A DNA stretch of 64,000 bases from Mixophyes australis (lineage: Eukaryota > Chordata > Amphibia > Anura > Limnodynastidae): positions 42,003,824 through 42,067,823 of the forward strand of contig JAVHZZ010000009.1 of assembly GCA_036250195.1 (NCBI GenBank), written 5' to 3'. Made by a program: the position numbers and the translations under genes. Within the stretch, counting starts at the first letter, position 1. The number at the start of each line of letters is the position of its first letter. This document shows, in pieces, positions 21,719 to 34,800 of the stretch. The notes under the pieces are model-generated. The model was not told the origin of the DNA and searched no databases. It was given only the letters and a program-made list of their open reading frames with translations.

Positions 21719-24700
21719 GTACGATTATTTATGTAGTATTACGTTGGCTTTGTATTTGTAAGATCTTTGTTCACATGTGATTGGTAAAGTATTAGTACAA
21801 ATTTCTGTATCCATGAATGCTCATATGTTTTGGATGCTTTACAAAGATTGGTACTTTGATTTCATTAAATAAAATGATGGTAAAAAAACATAATACTTCT
21901 TCAAATATAATATATGCAGTTACTGAGTTTGCTGTTGGTGTAATCTAATTGTCGTGGCCTTGCGTTGTTGCTTTAGGTATCAGTGCAGGCAGATACTTTT
22001 TTATCCCTGTGCTTTGTAAACCTGACACATTTTCTGCCTACATACACTGGAACACATATGCAATCAATGTCTCAAGTAGAATAATAAAAATACATTTAAT
22101 TGTATATTGTTGTTTCTATTTCTGTCCAATTAATTACATATTCATCACTTCATATTCCAATATGATGGATAACAGATGGATAACAGAAATCTACACTCAC
22201 ATATGTATAGAAAAGCACATTAATTAGTGAGCAATTAGTAGTAAAGTCACACGTCACAATATTATACACGTCACATGACCGCTGTCTCCAGTTTGTAGAG
22301 TAAAATATTTTTCACATCTGAATAATTAAGAAATAATGCTTGGCAAGAATAGAGCTTCTCTATTAACATCACATAAAAAAATACACTTCAAAGTGTTTGT
22401 TTAAACCATTGCGTGATACTGTTTGAAAATCATTGATAGCCTTGTGTTCTCATAAAAGAATGCCCACATGAACATTCGATTAAATATGCAATGTTTTTAC
22501 TCTAGAAAACCTCCCTATGTCCAATCGTGTTCATTTTGCCTGTACCTCATATTAACCTACTCACATTTTCAGCCACATGGAATCTTAATCAACTTATTAT
22601 ATGTGACTATTCAATAAAATGGTTTGACACTGGTAAATTAAACTATTTATTTGTAATTGATTATATGGGCTATGAGATATATCACAGATATAGTCAAAGA
22701 CCATATGGATATTTGTTTAAGTATATTACATATCACATTCACATGTATTTTAAAATCTAATCACTATGGGGACGGTATACAGTTGACACCCTTTAATCAC
22801 AGATTTGCACTGCACACATCCTAGGCAGGGTTAGATCTAACATGAAAAATAATATTCTAACATTAATAAAAATGTATGTAAATGTTTGCTTTTTCAGAAC
22901 TTGAGATATTTGACTTAAAGCTGAATTCAAGTGATTCCTCTCTGTTATCATCATGTCGTATGTATAGACAAAATCTCCCCGCACAGTCAAAGCCTGGGGC
23001 AGGCTGGGCTGGGGGGCAGCGGGGCATCCCATATTGGGCTACCTTGGGCTGGGTAACTGGACCACCTGCATTTTCTCCTTTAAAATGTTCCTAATAGGCT
23101 GCTGAGTCGACTCTTGTCCCCCGGGCTAAAATTTGCCAGCCATTCCTGATCAAATCCTTACCTCAACCTTCTTTAAATCTAATAAACTTCTGAAACATTT
23201 GCAAATATATTGTATCTGTGAATGTTAATAGTAGTTATGGCAACTTGTATTTTACACATAGTTATTTAAGTTGATTTCTGTGGTGGATATGATGTACCTG
23301 TGGCTCTAAAGCTCTCTAGTGCTTTTCTGGTAAGTACTCTACATTAAAAGTTACAATATAGAGTATATTTGTTGTAGGTGGGTTGTTTCCAGTATGTTGT
23401 ATGCATTCTGTTCTAGATATCTGATGTTTTCACAGAATAAAAATCATATATAATTATCATAATTTTATATACAAGGAAAATATTTTGAGAGAAAGCAAAC
23501 AAGTTACTATATGTGATTTACATGTAGGATACTGCTAGAGAATAAGTATTTATATTACCTAGTAGTCACTTTGCCCCAAGTCTCCCACTAGTTACCAAAT
23601 GCTCCGGCAACTGAAATTTTCCCATGTAAAACAATATAAAGCTTCATAAAATCATCAGATTAAATCCCAGTGTCAACTCCTTGTTCTAATGGATATGTAA
23701 TTTCTCCTCCCAGTGTCTCATGCAGCATTAACTTCTTGTGGAACTTTTGGTGATTTTTTTTCCCTATGTCCTGGATGTAAAAGTTAGAAGCTTTGAATTA
23801 GTTTTAGTGCAGAATGTGTCACTGAAACAATTTTTTATACATGTAGTTAAAACTGTCATATCTATTGGAAAGCTACAAAGCAAAATATCAATGGTAAATG
23901 TGATTTGCTCGACTGTATATCTTTTAAACTCTGGGTTTTTCTTTCAGTGACGGAGCTAGGTTAAATGGAAATACTCTCTTGCTTTACTTTGCTCTAAGCA
24001 TTTCTTTCTCCTGTCTCCAGTTACAGGGGGCCTCCTTTTTCCGTTTCTTGAAGCTGGCAACAGTCTTATTTAATCAGTGTGCTCAGACAGACAGCCAATA
24101 GGGTCTCTGCTGTGTGATGTCGGCTCCCGTGTGGGTTCAGTGGTCCGCAGCTGTTAGTATGGTTGATTTCTAAGGGCTGTCTTCAGTAAGCATTAGAAAG
24201 ACAGTATTAAAAGAAAAACAACACAAGTGACCTGTGAAATTATTGCAAGGAAAACATTATAGAAATATTCAATGCAAAAACTCTTTTGCAATTAAATATA
24301 ATATTTGTATTATTATTATTAATGTGTGTCAAGGATATTCTGTAAACATTGTTGCAGTAGACATGCTTCTACCTCTTGTGGATGTACAAAATTCATAACA
24401 TTACCAGTTGCAACAACACATTTTGTTTGTGTTTTTCTACCGAGTTAATTGTTTGACAACTACATTAAAATACAGTAATTTCCTATATAGTAAAGTAGTT
24501 AGCAGCAACTCTGAAGGCCAGGGCTGAGATTTAATGTTTTTTATTCTCTAGAATCTCTTGTTCCTGGCAATGGTCTTATTTGTTGACAATTAAATAGAAC
24601 CATATTTTGGGGCTAATGACCTAGAAGATTTTGATGTAAATTAATCTGCTGGAGCATATCAGCTAAATTGCTTTAATTCCTTTAAAGTTACAACTAGCAG

Positions 24701-25196
24701 AGTCATGGAAAGTGTCATTTTTGATACTTTATCCTTTTATCCAATCAAGCTAAAATATTTTAGCAAGAAAAATTCTTATTTTGTACTATCACAAATCAAT
24801 CAGTCAATCAATAAATCAATCAATATCACTTGTGTGTACATGGCACATGTGCCAAAAACAGCAAAATCTTGGAAATTAGAGGTGGAGCATAATATTGCTG
24901 ACTTCCATCCTCCTGGGCCCTCCGTCTCTGCTCCTTTGAGCAGGGGGGCCAGTACATGTGTAGCCAAACCAAGAAGCTCTTCGGATCATATGTGGGTCTG
25001 GCGAATGCACAATGAATGAAGCTCTAGAGAGCAGAGGAGGGACCTTGAAAGGGTGAACCAGGATTGCCAGTCTTCCTTCACCCCACAAAGAGGATGTACT
25101 TCTACTACTGTTGAAAGCCCACCTTCAGAGAATGCTTTTGAATAGGCAGATTTGTTTATTTTTGTTGCAATTAAATAAGACAAGAGCTCAACTGTA
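21719..25196 (+). other. 5' part of the intron downstream of the PAPPA exon
   Basis: The intron starts at the donor CAG|GTACGA. A GC-rich patch at about 22985-23130 ('ggcaggctgggctgggggg', 'tgggctaccttgggctggg') is probably an old repeat, but its ends are unclear. The rest is AT-rich and unremarkable. No downstream PAPPA exon was recognised here or further on. Confidence 0.6.
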
Positions 25197-25198
25197 TA

Positions 25199-26699
25199 CA
25201 GTCATGGACAAAAGTTTGGAGAATGACACAAATAGTATTTTTCACAAAGTCTGGTGCCTCAGTTTTTATGATCGCAATTTGCATATACTCCTTAATGTCA
25301 TGAAGAGAGATCAGATGAATTGCAATTAAGTCCCTCTTTGCCATGACAATGAACTTTATGCCAAAAACATAATTTCCACTGCATTTCGGCACTGCCACAG
25401 CTGACATCAGGTTAGTGATTCTCTTGTTAACACAGATGAAAGTGTTGACAAGGACAAGGCTGGAGATCACTTTGTAATACTGATTGAGTTAGAATAACAG
25501 ACTGGAAGCTTTAAAAGAAGGGTAGTGCGTGAGATAATTGTTCTTCCTCTGTTAACCATGATTATCTGCAAGGGAACACATGCAGTCATCAATGCTTTGC
25601 ACAAAAAGGGCTTCATAGGCAAGGAATCAACCATTTATCTGATCATCAAGAACTTCAAGGAGAAAGGTTCAATAGTTGTGAAGAAGGCTTCAGGGCACAC
25701 AAGAACATCCAGCAAGTGCTAGGACTGTCTCTTAAAGTTCATTCTGCTGCAGGATCGGGGCACCACCAGTGCAGAGCTTGCTCAGGAATGGCAGCAGGCA
25801 GGTGTGTGTGCATCTGAACACACAGTGAGGCAAAGACTTTCGGAGGATGGCCTGGTGTCCAGAAGGCCAGCAAAGAAGCCACTTCTCTCCAGGAAAAACA
25901 TCAGGGACAGATTGATATTCTGCAAAAGGTAGAGTGATTGGACTGCTGAGAACTAGGGTAAAGGCATTTTCTCTAATGAATCCCCTTTAAGATTGTTTTG
26001 GGCATCTGGAAAAACACGTGGCCGGAGAAGGAAAGGTGAACGCTTCCATCAGTCCTGTGTCACGCCAACAGGAAAACATCCCAGTTGAGCATCCTGAGAC
26101 CATTCATGTGTGGGTTTGCTTCTCAGCCAAGGGAGTGGGCTCACTCACAATTTGCCCTAAGAACACAGCCATGAATAAAGAATGGTACCAAAATATCCTC
26201 CAAGAGCAAATTCTCCCAACCATCCAAGTTTGGCAACAAACAATGCCTTTTCCAGCATGATGGAGCCCCTTGCCATAAGGCAAAAGTGATAACTAAGTGG
26301 CTCGGGATGAAAACATCCAAATTTTGTGTCCATGGCCAGGAAACTCCCCAGATGTTAATCCCATTGAGAACTTGTGGTCAATGCTCAAGAGGTGGGTGGA
26401 CAAACAAAAATCCACAAATTCTGATAAACCACAAGCATTGATTAGGCAAGAAAAGGCAGCCATCGGTCGGTATGTGGCCCAGAAGTTGATTAACAGCATG
26501 CCAGGGTGAATTGCAGAGGTCTTCAAAAAGAAGGGTCAAAACTGAAAATATTGGTTCTTTGCATAAACTTAATGTAATTGTCAATAAAATCCTTTGACAC
26601 TTATAAAATGCTTGTAATTTTACTTCAGTTTATCATAGCAACATCTGACAATATTTATGTCATTACTTGTGTCATTCTCAAAACATTTAGCCATGAGTG
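25199..26699 (+). mobile_element. Tc1-type transposon, near full length, defective
   Basis: The left end CAGTCATGGACAAAAGTTT and the inverted right end CACTCATGGCTAAATGTTT continue into a shared GAGAATGACACAA. Roughly 33 of 39 positions match. TA precedes the left end (25197-25198). The base pair after the right end is AG, so the TA duplication is lost on that side. The 1501-bp length is usual for Tc1 elements with one transposase gene. Confidence 0.9.
25525..26508 (+). pseudogene. Tc1 transposase pseudogene
   Basis: The N-terminal helix-turn-helix region is readable at 25540-25720 (ALHKKGFIGKESTIYLIIK). It is followed by ELAQEWQQAGVCASEHTVRQ in another frame near 25780. The catalytic core has FSNESPLRLFW near 25970 where the family has Asp in place of Asn, so the first DDE residue is lost. 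QHDGAPCHK near 26257 keeps the second Asp. NPIENLWSMLK near 26360 keeps the final Glu. Stops at 25720 and 25930 and several frameshifts add to the damage. Confidence 0.88.
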
Positions 26700-27119
26700 A
26701 GAAACAGTAGTGTCTAAATCTGCCATACACTATCTGATGTGGCTGCTAGACCTATCCTTAGGGGGGTGAGCTCTCTGACAGGTTGTTATTTTACCTATTT
26801 AAAAGCTCCATTCACTCCCAACTTAATTACCACTGCCGGGCCCCCAAAGGAGGAAGGTTGGCTTCGGACTAGTTAAGAAGTCTCCTTCAACCATTGTAAT
26901 ACCAAAACAATATTTCAGTACTCTATTAACAATGTCTTACAGGATTTCTTCCACCAGTTTCTGGTGGCCTAACTTGATAACATCCTGATATTTTTCTAAC
27001 AGTTTTTAAAAAGAAGCAGAAGTAAGTAAAACTTGTATTAGAACATCTTTGCCAACATCAATTATATAGTAAACTAGGCAATTGTAAATTCAAATTCAAT
27101 CCAATTTCTTTGCTACATC
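26700..27119. other. Non-coding sequence between Tc1 and L1 elements
   Basis: No feature is recognised in this AT-rich spacer. Confidence 0.5.
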
Positions 27120-30070
27120 TCCTATAGGTCTTAATATGGATGGTACCAAAATTGAAACTTGGAATTGTCTATCCCCTAAAATAAGAATGAAGTGCATACA
27201 TTTGAAGGGTTTGCTTGTACAAATGATTTATTAATAACCTTTACAGAATTATTACTTCGACCACCGGACTTACTTAGAGGGAAGTTCATCTGCTCAATGC
27301 TCCTCCATGCCATCAATGAAATATCGGAAACTTAGAATTCCCATTAACAGGCCTTTGAGACATATACCTTCTTCCAAAGGAGGGTAAACATCCATGATCA
27401 TGCCAGAGTTATAGACCAACATCCCTCCTAAGCATAGATCTAAAGCTCTTTTCTAAAATGGTTGCAAATAGGTTGAAACCATTGCTGCTGGAAGTTATAC
27501 ATAATGATCAAGTAGGCTTTATCCCGGGGAGCACCCCCCCACCGGAAAAAACAAACAAACAGCGAGATAGCTGCGCATGCCCAGCAGCTCCGTTTCGGCA
27601 GCACTGTACTACACAGCAGCCACGGCACTGTCAAAGAAGCGTCCGCGGCGGTGCTGTAGACCCAGAAACCCCCCCTGCGTGCGCCACTGGGGAGGGTAGT
27701 TCAAAACAATGGCACTAAAATGATTAATCTAATAGACAATGCTTCCTCTACAAGTATTCTATGTATTCTATTATCTACTTATGCTGAAAAAGCATGTGAT
27801 AGGATGGATTGGATATTCATGTCTAGGCAGCTTGGTTACAAAAGTCTAAGCCCTGCTGTGTGGCAAGGATTCTATTTATTTAATGCCTTATATGAAAATC
27901 AAAATAAATGGGACTTTAACTAAGTCCTTTACGATTTCCAATGGGACCAGACAGTGGTGCCCTCTGTCTCCTTTAACCTTCATCTTGTGCATGAAGTGCT
28001 GGCTAGGGCCATAAGAGCTAATCCTAATAATGAAATCTGAGTAGATTCATCGGAACATAAGTTAACCTTATTCGCTGATGACCAACTAGCAATCATAATT
28101 AACCCCATAATTTGCTTGCCCAACTTGATGTTGGAATTCAAGAGATTCAGATAATTATCCAATTTCAAGATTAATTACTCACCGCAACTGAACAAATGGT
28201 AAGAGGGGATGGCGCCCCTGTCAGGTCCAATTCCTGGGCATTCATTTGACTAAGGACATGAATAACTTATATAGGGTTAATTTCAGGACACCGTTTAGGA
28301 AAATTGAAGAGGATTTTGGGAAATGGAGAAGGCAACATTTCTCTAGGCTTGGGAGAGTCACCATTATTAAAATGACTGTTGTTCCCTAAATACTGTATAC
28401 ACTCCCAATTTTTAATACCACTCCCAGGCTTCCAGTGGCTGTTCGGTCCTTTTTCTGAGGTGGATGGACACCAAGATTTTAATACAATATCTTTTTCCAA
28501 TGTAAACATATGGGAAGGTTACAAGTACCAAATATTTTAGTATATCACTATGCATTTTATTTTAGACTGGTCACATGCTCACAGATTTAAATAGTGGGTC
28601 TGCATTGAAGAATGCAGTGTTTCTAAACCAAAAGATGTGGTCCCATGGAAACGATAGTACCTAAGGTGTACCACCAAACCATTGGACATACCCTCAGCAT
28701 CTGCAAAAAGCTTAGGCTTCTCCATAGCATCTCCACAGAGATTTCATCACTCACCTTTCAGACATTTAACTAGTCCTTTACACCAGGTATGTGTCCGTCT
28801 ACCATGTGATACTGGCAAAAGGATGTGGAACCAAGGACTGGCCAACTGGTGGATTCGTGGGCCTTCATCAAGTACAATCGGTCCTGAAAGTGCTAACTCA
28901 GAGCTGTAGACCTATATACAGGGCAGACAATTTGTGAGGACACTTAATAGAAACAATATTTTACAAAGAGAGAAAACACCCTTTGAGACATTGTGCACAG
29001 TTCAGCAGTCCCCCTCTCATACTATCGCTTACATTTATAACTTTTTATTCCCTACCCAAGTTCAGTTCCACTTAGAATCAAGAACTAGGACAGGAAATAG
29101 AAGATTCAGCATGAAATAACATATTTTGATATACCCAGGCATCTGCCCAGAGCATCTGAATTATAGAAGCAAAATATAATGTCATTTCAAGATGGTATAG
29201 GTGTCCTACCATACTCCATGAAATGTTTCCTGGTCTTCCTGACACCTCTTGGCATTGTGGCCAGGCCAGTGGTTCACCTCTTGATATATGGTGAAGCTGC
29301 TCCAGACTTGCTCCTTTCTGGCAGGAGATCATTATTATCTCAGGGAAATTGTTCCAGCTGGTTCTGCTTTTTGGGGCCTGAATAACATATAATTCCCAAT
29401 TTCCAAGTCCAAAAAAAGCTCTTCTGAAGCATTTAAGTAATGCGGCAAAGGTAGTTATTTGTGTGAAATGGAAGTTTAATGCTCCCCCTTCGATAAAGGA
29501 CTAGTTTGATAAGCTGGATCTCTGCATGACAATGGACCACATCACTATGTATGCCATGGATTGCTATAATGAATTTGCCTCAGTTTGGTACTTGTGGCTT
29601 GAGTATAATCTCTTAACTATAGATCTTATGTCTCCTAACCCATACAGAACATCATGGCGTCAGGTAGGTGCTTGCCTGGAATGTTGTCATACAAAATGGC
29701 TGTAATGAACATACCAGTCCTTTCCAAGCGGTTTTTGTTCCTCTCCAGGTGACTTGGTGACAATGTACCTTAGAGGTCGAAAAGTATTGTATAGCTCTTA
29801 AATCATCAATCTCACTTCCAGAACCATAGACCTGACACTTCTCCCCTTTCCAAACTAACTCATTTGCTCTATGTATATTTTTTGAGTATGTTTTTTTCAG
29901 TTTATCTTTTCTCTTGTTATCTAAAAAAGTATATGCTTGTTAAAATGAGTAAGACCATATTGATACCCTCTGTGACTAGCGACAAATTTATTGTACTATT
30001 TTATCATGGTATATGTCTGCATTTTTGTATCTTTTTCAATAAAAACTGATTGCACAAAGAAAAAAAAATT
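27120..30070 (+). pseudogene. L1-type LINE ORF2 remnant with 3' end
   Basis: A trace of the endonuclease start (ETWNCLSPKIRMKCIHLKG) at about 27158 is followed by a deletion of most of that domain. RT motifs are readable: SLLSIDLKLFSKMVANRLKP at about 27428, DQVGFIPG at 27510, TYAEKACDRMDWIF at 27778 and LFADDQLAIII at about 28066. The 3' part of ORF2 continues to about 29120 with many stops. The element ends with 'caataaaaactgattgcac' and an A-run at 30060. A GC-rich insert splits the RT at 27530-27718. It belongs to a different subfamily from the 6.8-9.0 kb copy. Confidence 0.8.
27530..27718. mobile_element. GC-rich insertion inside the L1 RT
   Basis: RT coding sequence stops after GFIPG at about 27530 and resumes near 27718 with MINLIDNASS. 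The intervening ~190 bp is much richer in G+C, holds (AAAC)n at about 27550, and has the palindromic 'gctgcgcatgcccagcagc'. I do not recognise its family. No clear TSD was identified. Confidence 0.6.
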
Positions 30071-30534
30071 GAAATCTGTTGCTGAACTTTGGCTGTCATG
30101 ATCACTCTGCTCTCCAGTCCTCTCCATAGCTTGTAACCTTGATTATCCTTCTTTCTCCAGTCCCTGACCTTGTCTAGTGTGTTCACAGCTCTCCAGCTGA
30201 CTGGATCTACTTTTTGTATATTTGGATAGTTCACAGCTCTTAGTTCCATGTGGGTTGTTTTGTTTTAGTTCCTACCGATGCCTGGGAGATTGTACTCCTT
30301 TCTGATAAAAGCAGCCTTATATCCAGAAAACAATTTTTTTAAGAGTTACTTACCCATCTGATCTCCTGTCTCATATTAAGAGAAACTATGAAAATAACTC
30401 AATACTTTGTCATCTGAATTAAAATATCCACCTAACATAATGGTTACTCGACCTATGATGATCAATGATTTAATATATATATATATATATATATACACTA
30501 GAACAAAACATTGATCATTATATCTATCTATCTA

Positions 30535-30592
<58 letters not shown>

Positions 30593-32200
30593 CTACTGGA
30601 CTCAGATTATAATCCTTTCTCAAATAATTCTGGGAAGATCTGGTACATTCTCCATGGATTTTATTGTTAAACTTCCCAAGAAATACTCATTATTTTGGTT
30701 ATAGTTTGTCTTACTAAAATGGCTTGTTTCATTCCCAGTTGTGTTCTCCCTAGTTCTGAACAAACAGCTTTTTTGGTGTTCCAAGAGATGTTGTTTAGTC
30801 ACCCAGAAGAATTGTTTTTTGTTTGAGAAGTTTAATTTACTTCAACATTCTGGAGGAATCTTTTGCCTGATACTGTGAATAAGCTTAAATTTCGCCCACT
30901 TATTAATGATGAAGCCGCATGAATCAATCAAACTTAGATGTTCAGCAAGGATGACTGGTTGAACATCTTACAACATAGCTGACTTATAATAGTGCTCAAA
31001 ATAATTAAACTCAAAGCCCTTCTTTCACAAATTATAAGTATCACCCAGCTTTTATATCTGGTCTCCCCATTGTCGCTTATCTTCCAGTTGTCACTGACAG
31101 AAGTAAGGCTTTTCAAAGGAACCAAGAGCTTCTTCATGCAACACTCCAAGAAGCTTGAGATTCTAACACAGATAAAAATATTCAAAAAAAGGCTGTGCTC
31201 ACTAAAGTTTTAATGATGTTTGAACATTTTTACTATAAATGTAAATCACCATTGGGAGTTTATATAATGTGACAAATATAGTGTGCATCGGATGCCAAAA
31301 TATCATGCATATTATGTAGGAGATGTATAGAGAAAAAAAGGAAGCTCTTGCTGGAATATAAATTATTGTCCATTTATTAAATAAATTGATTTCATATGTA
31401 TAAAAAAAACTAATACTACTAATTTCCTTGAAAAAATATACGTGTCAAAGAGATCAAGAAGAAATAAAGTTCACACATTTCATATTTGTTAACTAAAACG
31501 AGTGGTTTGGATACAAACACAAGTTAGTATTATCTTACGCTATTCTCTCTTCCTAACTCCGTGTTCAATATGTGGTCTACAGGATGCAGTAGTCCATTCT
31601 TTTTTCGGTCCCAGATCTCTTCCAGCAGCTGGCGGTCTTTGATACAGCCACAGAGAGCGAATGGAATGCAGGTGGAATGCCCTCTGCTCCCTTTTACAGT
31701 GGACTGTAGAACTGAAACTGGGTAGAATCTGTGTAGAATTAACAAATGGGTTTTGTCCTCTACAACAAACTTTTTCAAGAATAGTGGAATGTAAAAGAGG
31801 TCCTTCTTTTAAAACAAGCATTCTTTAAAACAAAGTTCTTAAGTACAAAAATATATAAAAGTTGTTTATATTAAACATAATTCTCTTTAATTTATACATC
31901 TGATTTAAAAATATTATTAAAAATGTGTGAAAATTATAAAATATAGGTATTGAATAGCGAAAAAAAGAAGAGGAAAAAAGGCACATAATAAAAAAACGTA
32001 TTAATTGATAAAAAATAAACCAAGTTCAAAATCTAAATGTAATCCTGCTGGAACCAATGACTGTAATAGAAAAATCTACTTAGTTTCTAATCTGGGGATA
32101 GTTACTAAAAGGTGTCACCCTCTTCAGGCTTTTTGGAGATGGTTAAGGTCTGTGAATTTTTAGCCTGTGTGGTCTTGGTCATATTTTTCTAAAATAATGG
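30071..32200. other. Non-coding sequence with AT microsatellites
   Basis: An (AT)n tract at 30471-30496 and a (TATC)n(TA)n tract at 30520-30592 are the main features. Overlapping minus-strand frames at 31530-31821 (82-93 codons) have a somewhat protein-like composition but match nothing I know. Confidence 0.5.
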
Positions 32201-32317
32201 TTTGACACACTGGGCCTGACTCATGTTCGGTCGTCCATCCAATTGCATAGGTTATCTTGTGTAAAATATTATTGTAATTACATACAATTCATGTCTGAAC
32301 CCAAATAACACTTACAA

Positions 32318-32346
32318 CTGCCTATGACTTGAGAAGTCATAGGCAG
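32318..32346. repeat. Perfect 13-bp hairpin, possible MITE core
   Basis: CTGCCTATGACTT and its exact complement flank a GAG loop. About 110 bp upstream, 'actgggcctgactcatg' at 32210 looks like a MITE end, so the hairpin may be the centre of an element of unknown extent. Confidence 0.55.
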
Positions 32347-32897
32347 GGGAGGTAAAGGGTAGACAAAGTCACCCATGTACAGTTAGGGTGTTCCGACGCA
32401 GTTGCGGCCTATGCAAATCCTGGATTTCTCGTAAGTACACTTGTTTTCAGTTGTATCATTTGTACCCACTACAGGCACCCACTAAAGGACAGGTGTAAAT
32501 TCCGAATGCATGTGTTTTTACAACCCACACATTGCAGTAATAGTATCCTGCTTTGTTCTTCAGCCCTGTGGCAAAAATTCCAAAAGTTTATAATAGTTAA
32601 CCCAGATAAACTCCATAAATATACATAAATATACATCTAATATTTCCTGGGTGCGCAAATCCTGCACCTAAGCCAATAATGGTTGATGATCTGTATGTGG
32701 TCGAAAGAATTGTTAATTAACAATGTTTCTAAATAAGTTTGAGTACCTGAAACAATGGGTAGATTACAGAGGAGATATTGGAAGACTGAAGAAAATGCTC
32801 AAAGATTACGATTTCTATCAGCTACCCTAATATACCTGGAAAAAAGCAGTACAGAAGATGTCCCTTAGGAAAGGGGAATAATATCAGGAACTTAGGA

Positions 32898-33086
32898 CAG
32901 TGGTTCCAAACTTCAGTCCTCAACACTTCCCTCCCTTCCTACCAGTTCAGATTTTAAGATTATCCATGTTTGAGCACAGGTAGTTGAATAAAAAAGAATG
33001 CATCAATTAGGTCACCTATTCGCAAGTACATATATCACATATAAAACCTGTTAGGGAGGCTTGTGGACTGGCATTGAGAAACACTG
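32898..33086. mobile_element. hAT-like MITE (CAGTGGTTCCAAACT termini)
   Basis: The left end CAGTGGTTCCAAACTTCAGT and the inverted right end CAGTGTTTCTCAATGCCAGT are similar, over a 189-bp non-coding body. The flanks ACTTAGGA and CTAGGGCC do not form a convincing 8-bp duplication, so the copy is old. It shares the CAGTGGTTC start with the MITE at 13207-13393, but the interiors differ. Confidence 0.65.
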
Positions 33087-34459
33087 CTAGGGCCTTTCTG
33101 TCCTAGTGAAATCCTAGTGAAATGATTTATTTTGTTAATGGACTACTGTGATTTATTTGTAAGGTGGGTGTCCATTAGCATACTCTTGACATCTCCATGA
33201 GAATGGGGTTCCTTCTTCCTGCAAGTCCTTCAAAATGTGGTACATACAGGTCATATTTCAGAAGAATTTAGCTTTTCTTTCATCATTGTGACACAGCTCA
33301 GGTAGCCCTAACTCATTCCTTTCACATTGACGCTTTGGCCATTAACAAGGCATCTAAAAGGTCGAAAAACTTTATTTTTTCAGTTATCATATAGGTTGTT
33401 AACAGATGCACCAATGTGATGAGCAGCTTTCTTGAGTCAGTTCAAAACATCCATTCCACTGAGCATCTATGCTGCTTGGAATTTAATTTGCAACACACTT
33501 AGCAAATTATTTGTGCTGGCACTGCTGTTCTCCGACATAGCTAGTTTTTCCAAATACAGAAGTCTTTTTTTAATTGGCCTACTCCTCATACATTTTTTTT
33601 TTGTTTCCTTAATTTCTCCAGATTTAAGATCTGTTCCTGCTCTTATTGTCTCTTTTTCCTGCTCTAAGTTAGGGCTACTGGACGTCATACAGAGACCAGC
33701 AGCTAACAATGACAGTTCAGCGCTTGTGCAGACTGGGCTTAGTGTACTGCCCGAAAATCACCAGGATGTACCGTAACTGTGCTGCCTTTTGCATGAAGTC
33801 ACTGCATAACAGAAATATGTCTTTTTATGCACAGAGGTTAATGAAATACATTCTCATTACCCCCTCACTTTTCTATGTTGTTTAATAACAAAATGAGATT
33901 TAAACAAACAATTTAATGTTACGTCAGTACTAAGACAAGTTCCTTTAATCTGCAGTCGGACAAAGAAACCCAGGTAAACACACTGCCAAAAATGTACTGA
34001 CAAAATCACATCTGGAAAGCACTGGTCCCGTTTCTTTTAGTATTGTAACGCACCTGCCTACGTACATGCCACATGATTAATTTTTGTGTGGCACCCCAGT
34101 GTTAATCATTGTAATATATCAAACCAAGCTTAGAATGAATGTGAGTATAATTTAAAACCAAAGTGAAGTACATTTGATTTACATAAATATAATATAATAT
34201 TTTCATATAATTCACAATGACTATATTGAAACTGTTGCAATAGTTTTCAAATGTTACCTATACATTTTTCTAACACAGCAGCATCAGGCGGCATGACATA
34301 CAAATATTTGCTGACACAATGTTTGAGAATCACAGTGGTAATATACTATTCCATTTTACATTAAACTGCGGTTGTAGTGGACGGTTAGGTGGAGGCCTAT
34401 TTCTTGATTACTGCACAGGACATAAGCAGTAAAACTAATGAGCCCCTAAGCAGAGAATA
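33087..34459. other. Non-coding sequence, nothing recognised
   Basis: A 114-codon open frame at 33432-33776 has no recognisable domain and lies opposite another open frame. I do not regard it as a gene. Confidence 0.45.
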
Positions 34460-34479
34460 AAAATGGGTCCCCCCAAACA

Positions 34480-34800
34480 ATGCCCGACACAAGTCAGCAT
34501 TGCTCCTACGCAAGCAGAAAAACCATTAAGCAATGGTCCCATACATTATACCAGCAGTGAACCCATACATTATATAATCTATTATTCTATATATTATTCT
34601 AGCAGTGATCCCATACATCGTGTAAGCAGGTGCCAGGGATTCCAAACATTACACAGACAATGATTCCAAACATTATTACTATTACTAGTAGTGACCTCTG
34701 GAATATTATGCAAGCAGTTACCCCAGCAAGTTCAACAGTGATCTCCAGGATATTATATATTTTTCCAGCAGTGACCCAATGGTGGTATTGCCCCCGCAGC
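34480..34800. repeat. Degenerate minisatellite (AGCAGTGANCCCATACATTAT units)
   Basis: Units of roughly 30-45 bp repeat the words 'agcagtga', 'cccatacatta' and 'tccaaacatta' at least seven times with substantial divergence. It is non-coding. Confidence 0.7.

Noticed and set aside
31530..31821. 82- and 93-codon minus-strand frames
   Set aside because: They overlap each other in different frames, with no known family. They could be an old element, but there is no support for a gene.
32898..33086. 8-bp TSD around this MITE
   Set aside because: ACTTAGGA and CTAGGGCC align poorly, so no duplication is claimed.
33432..33776. 114-codon frame
   Set aside because: Low-complexity Leu/Phe/Ser content, opposed by another frame, no domain, no splice context.
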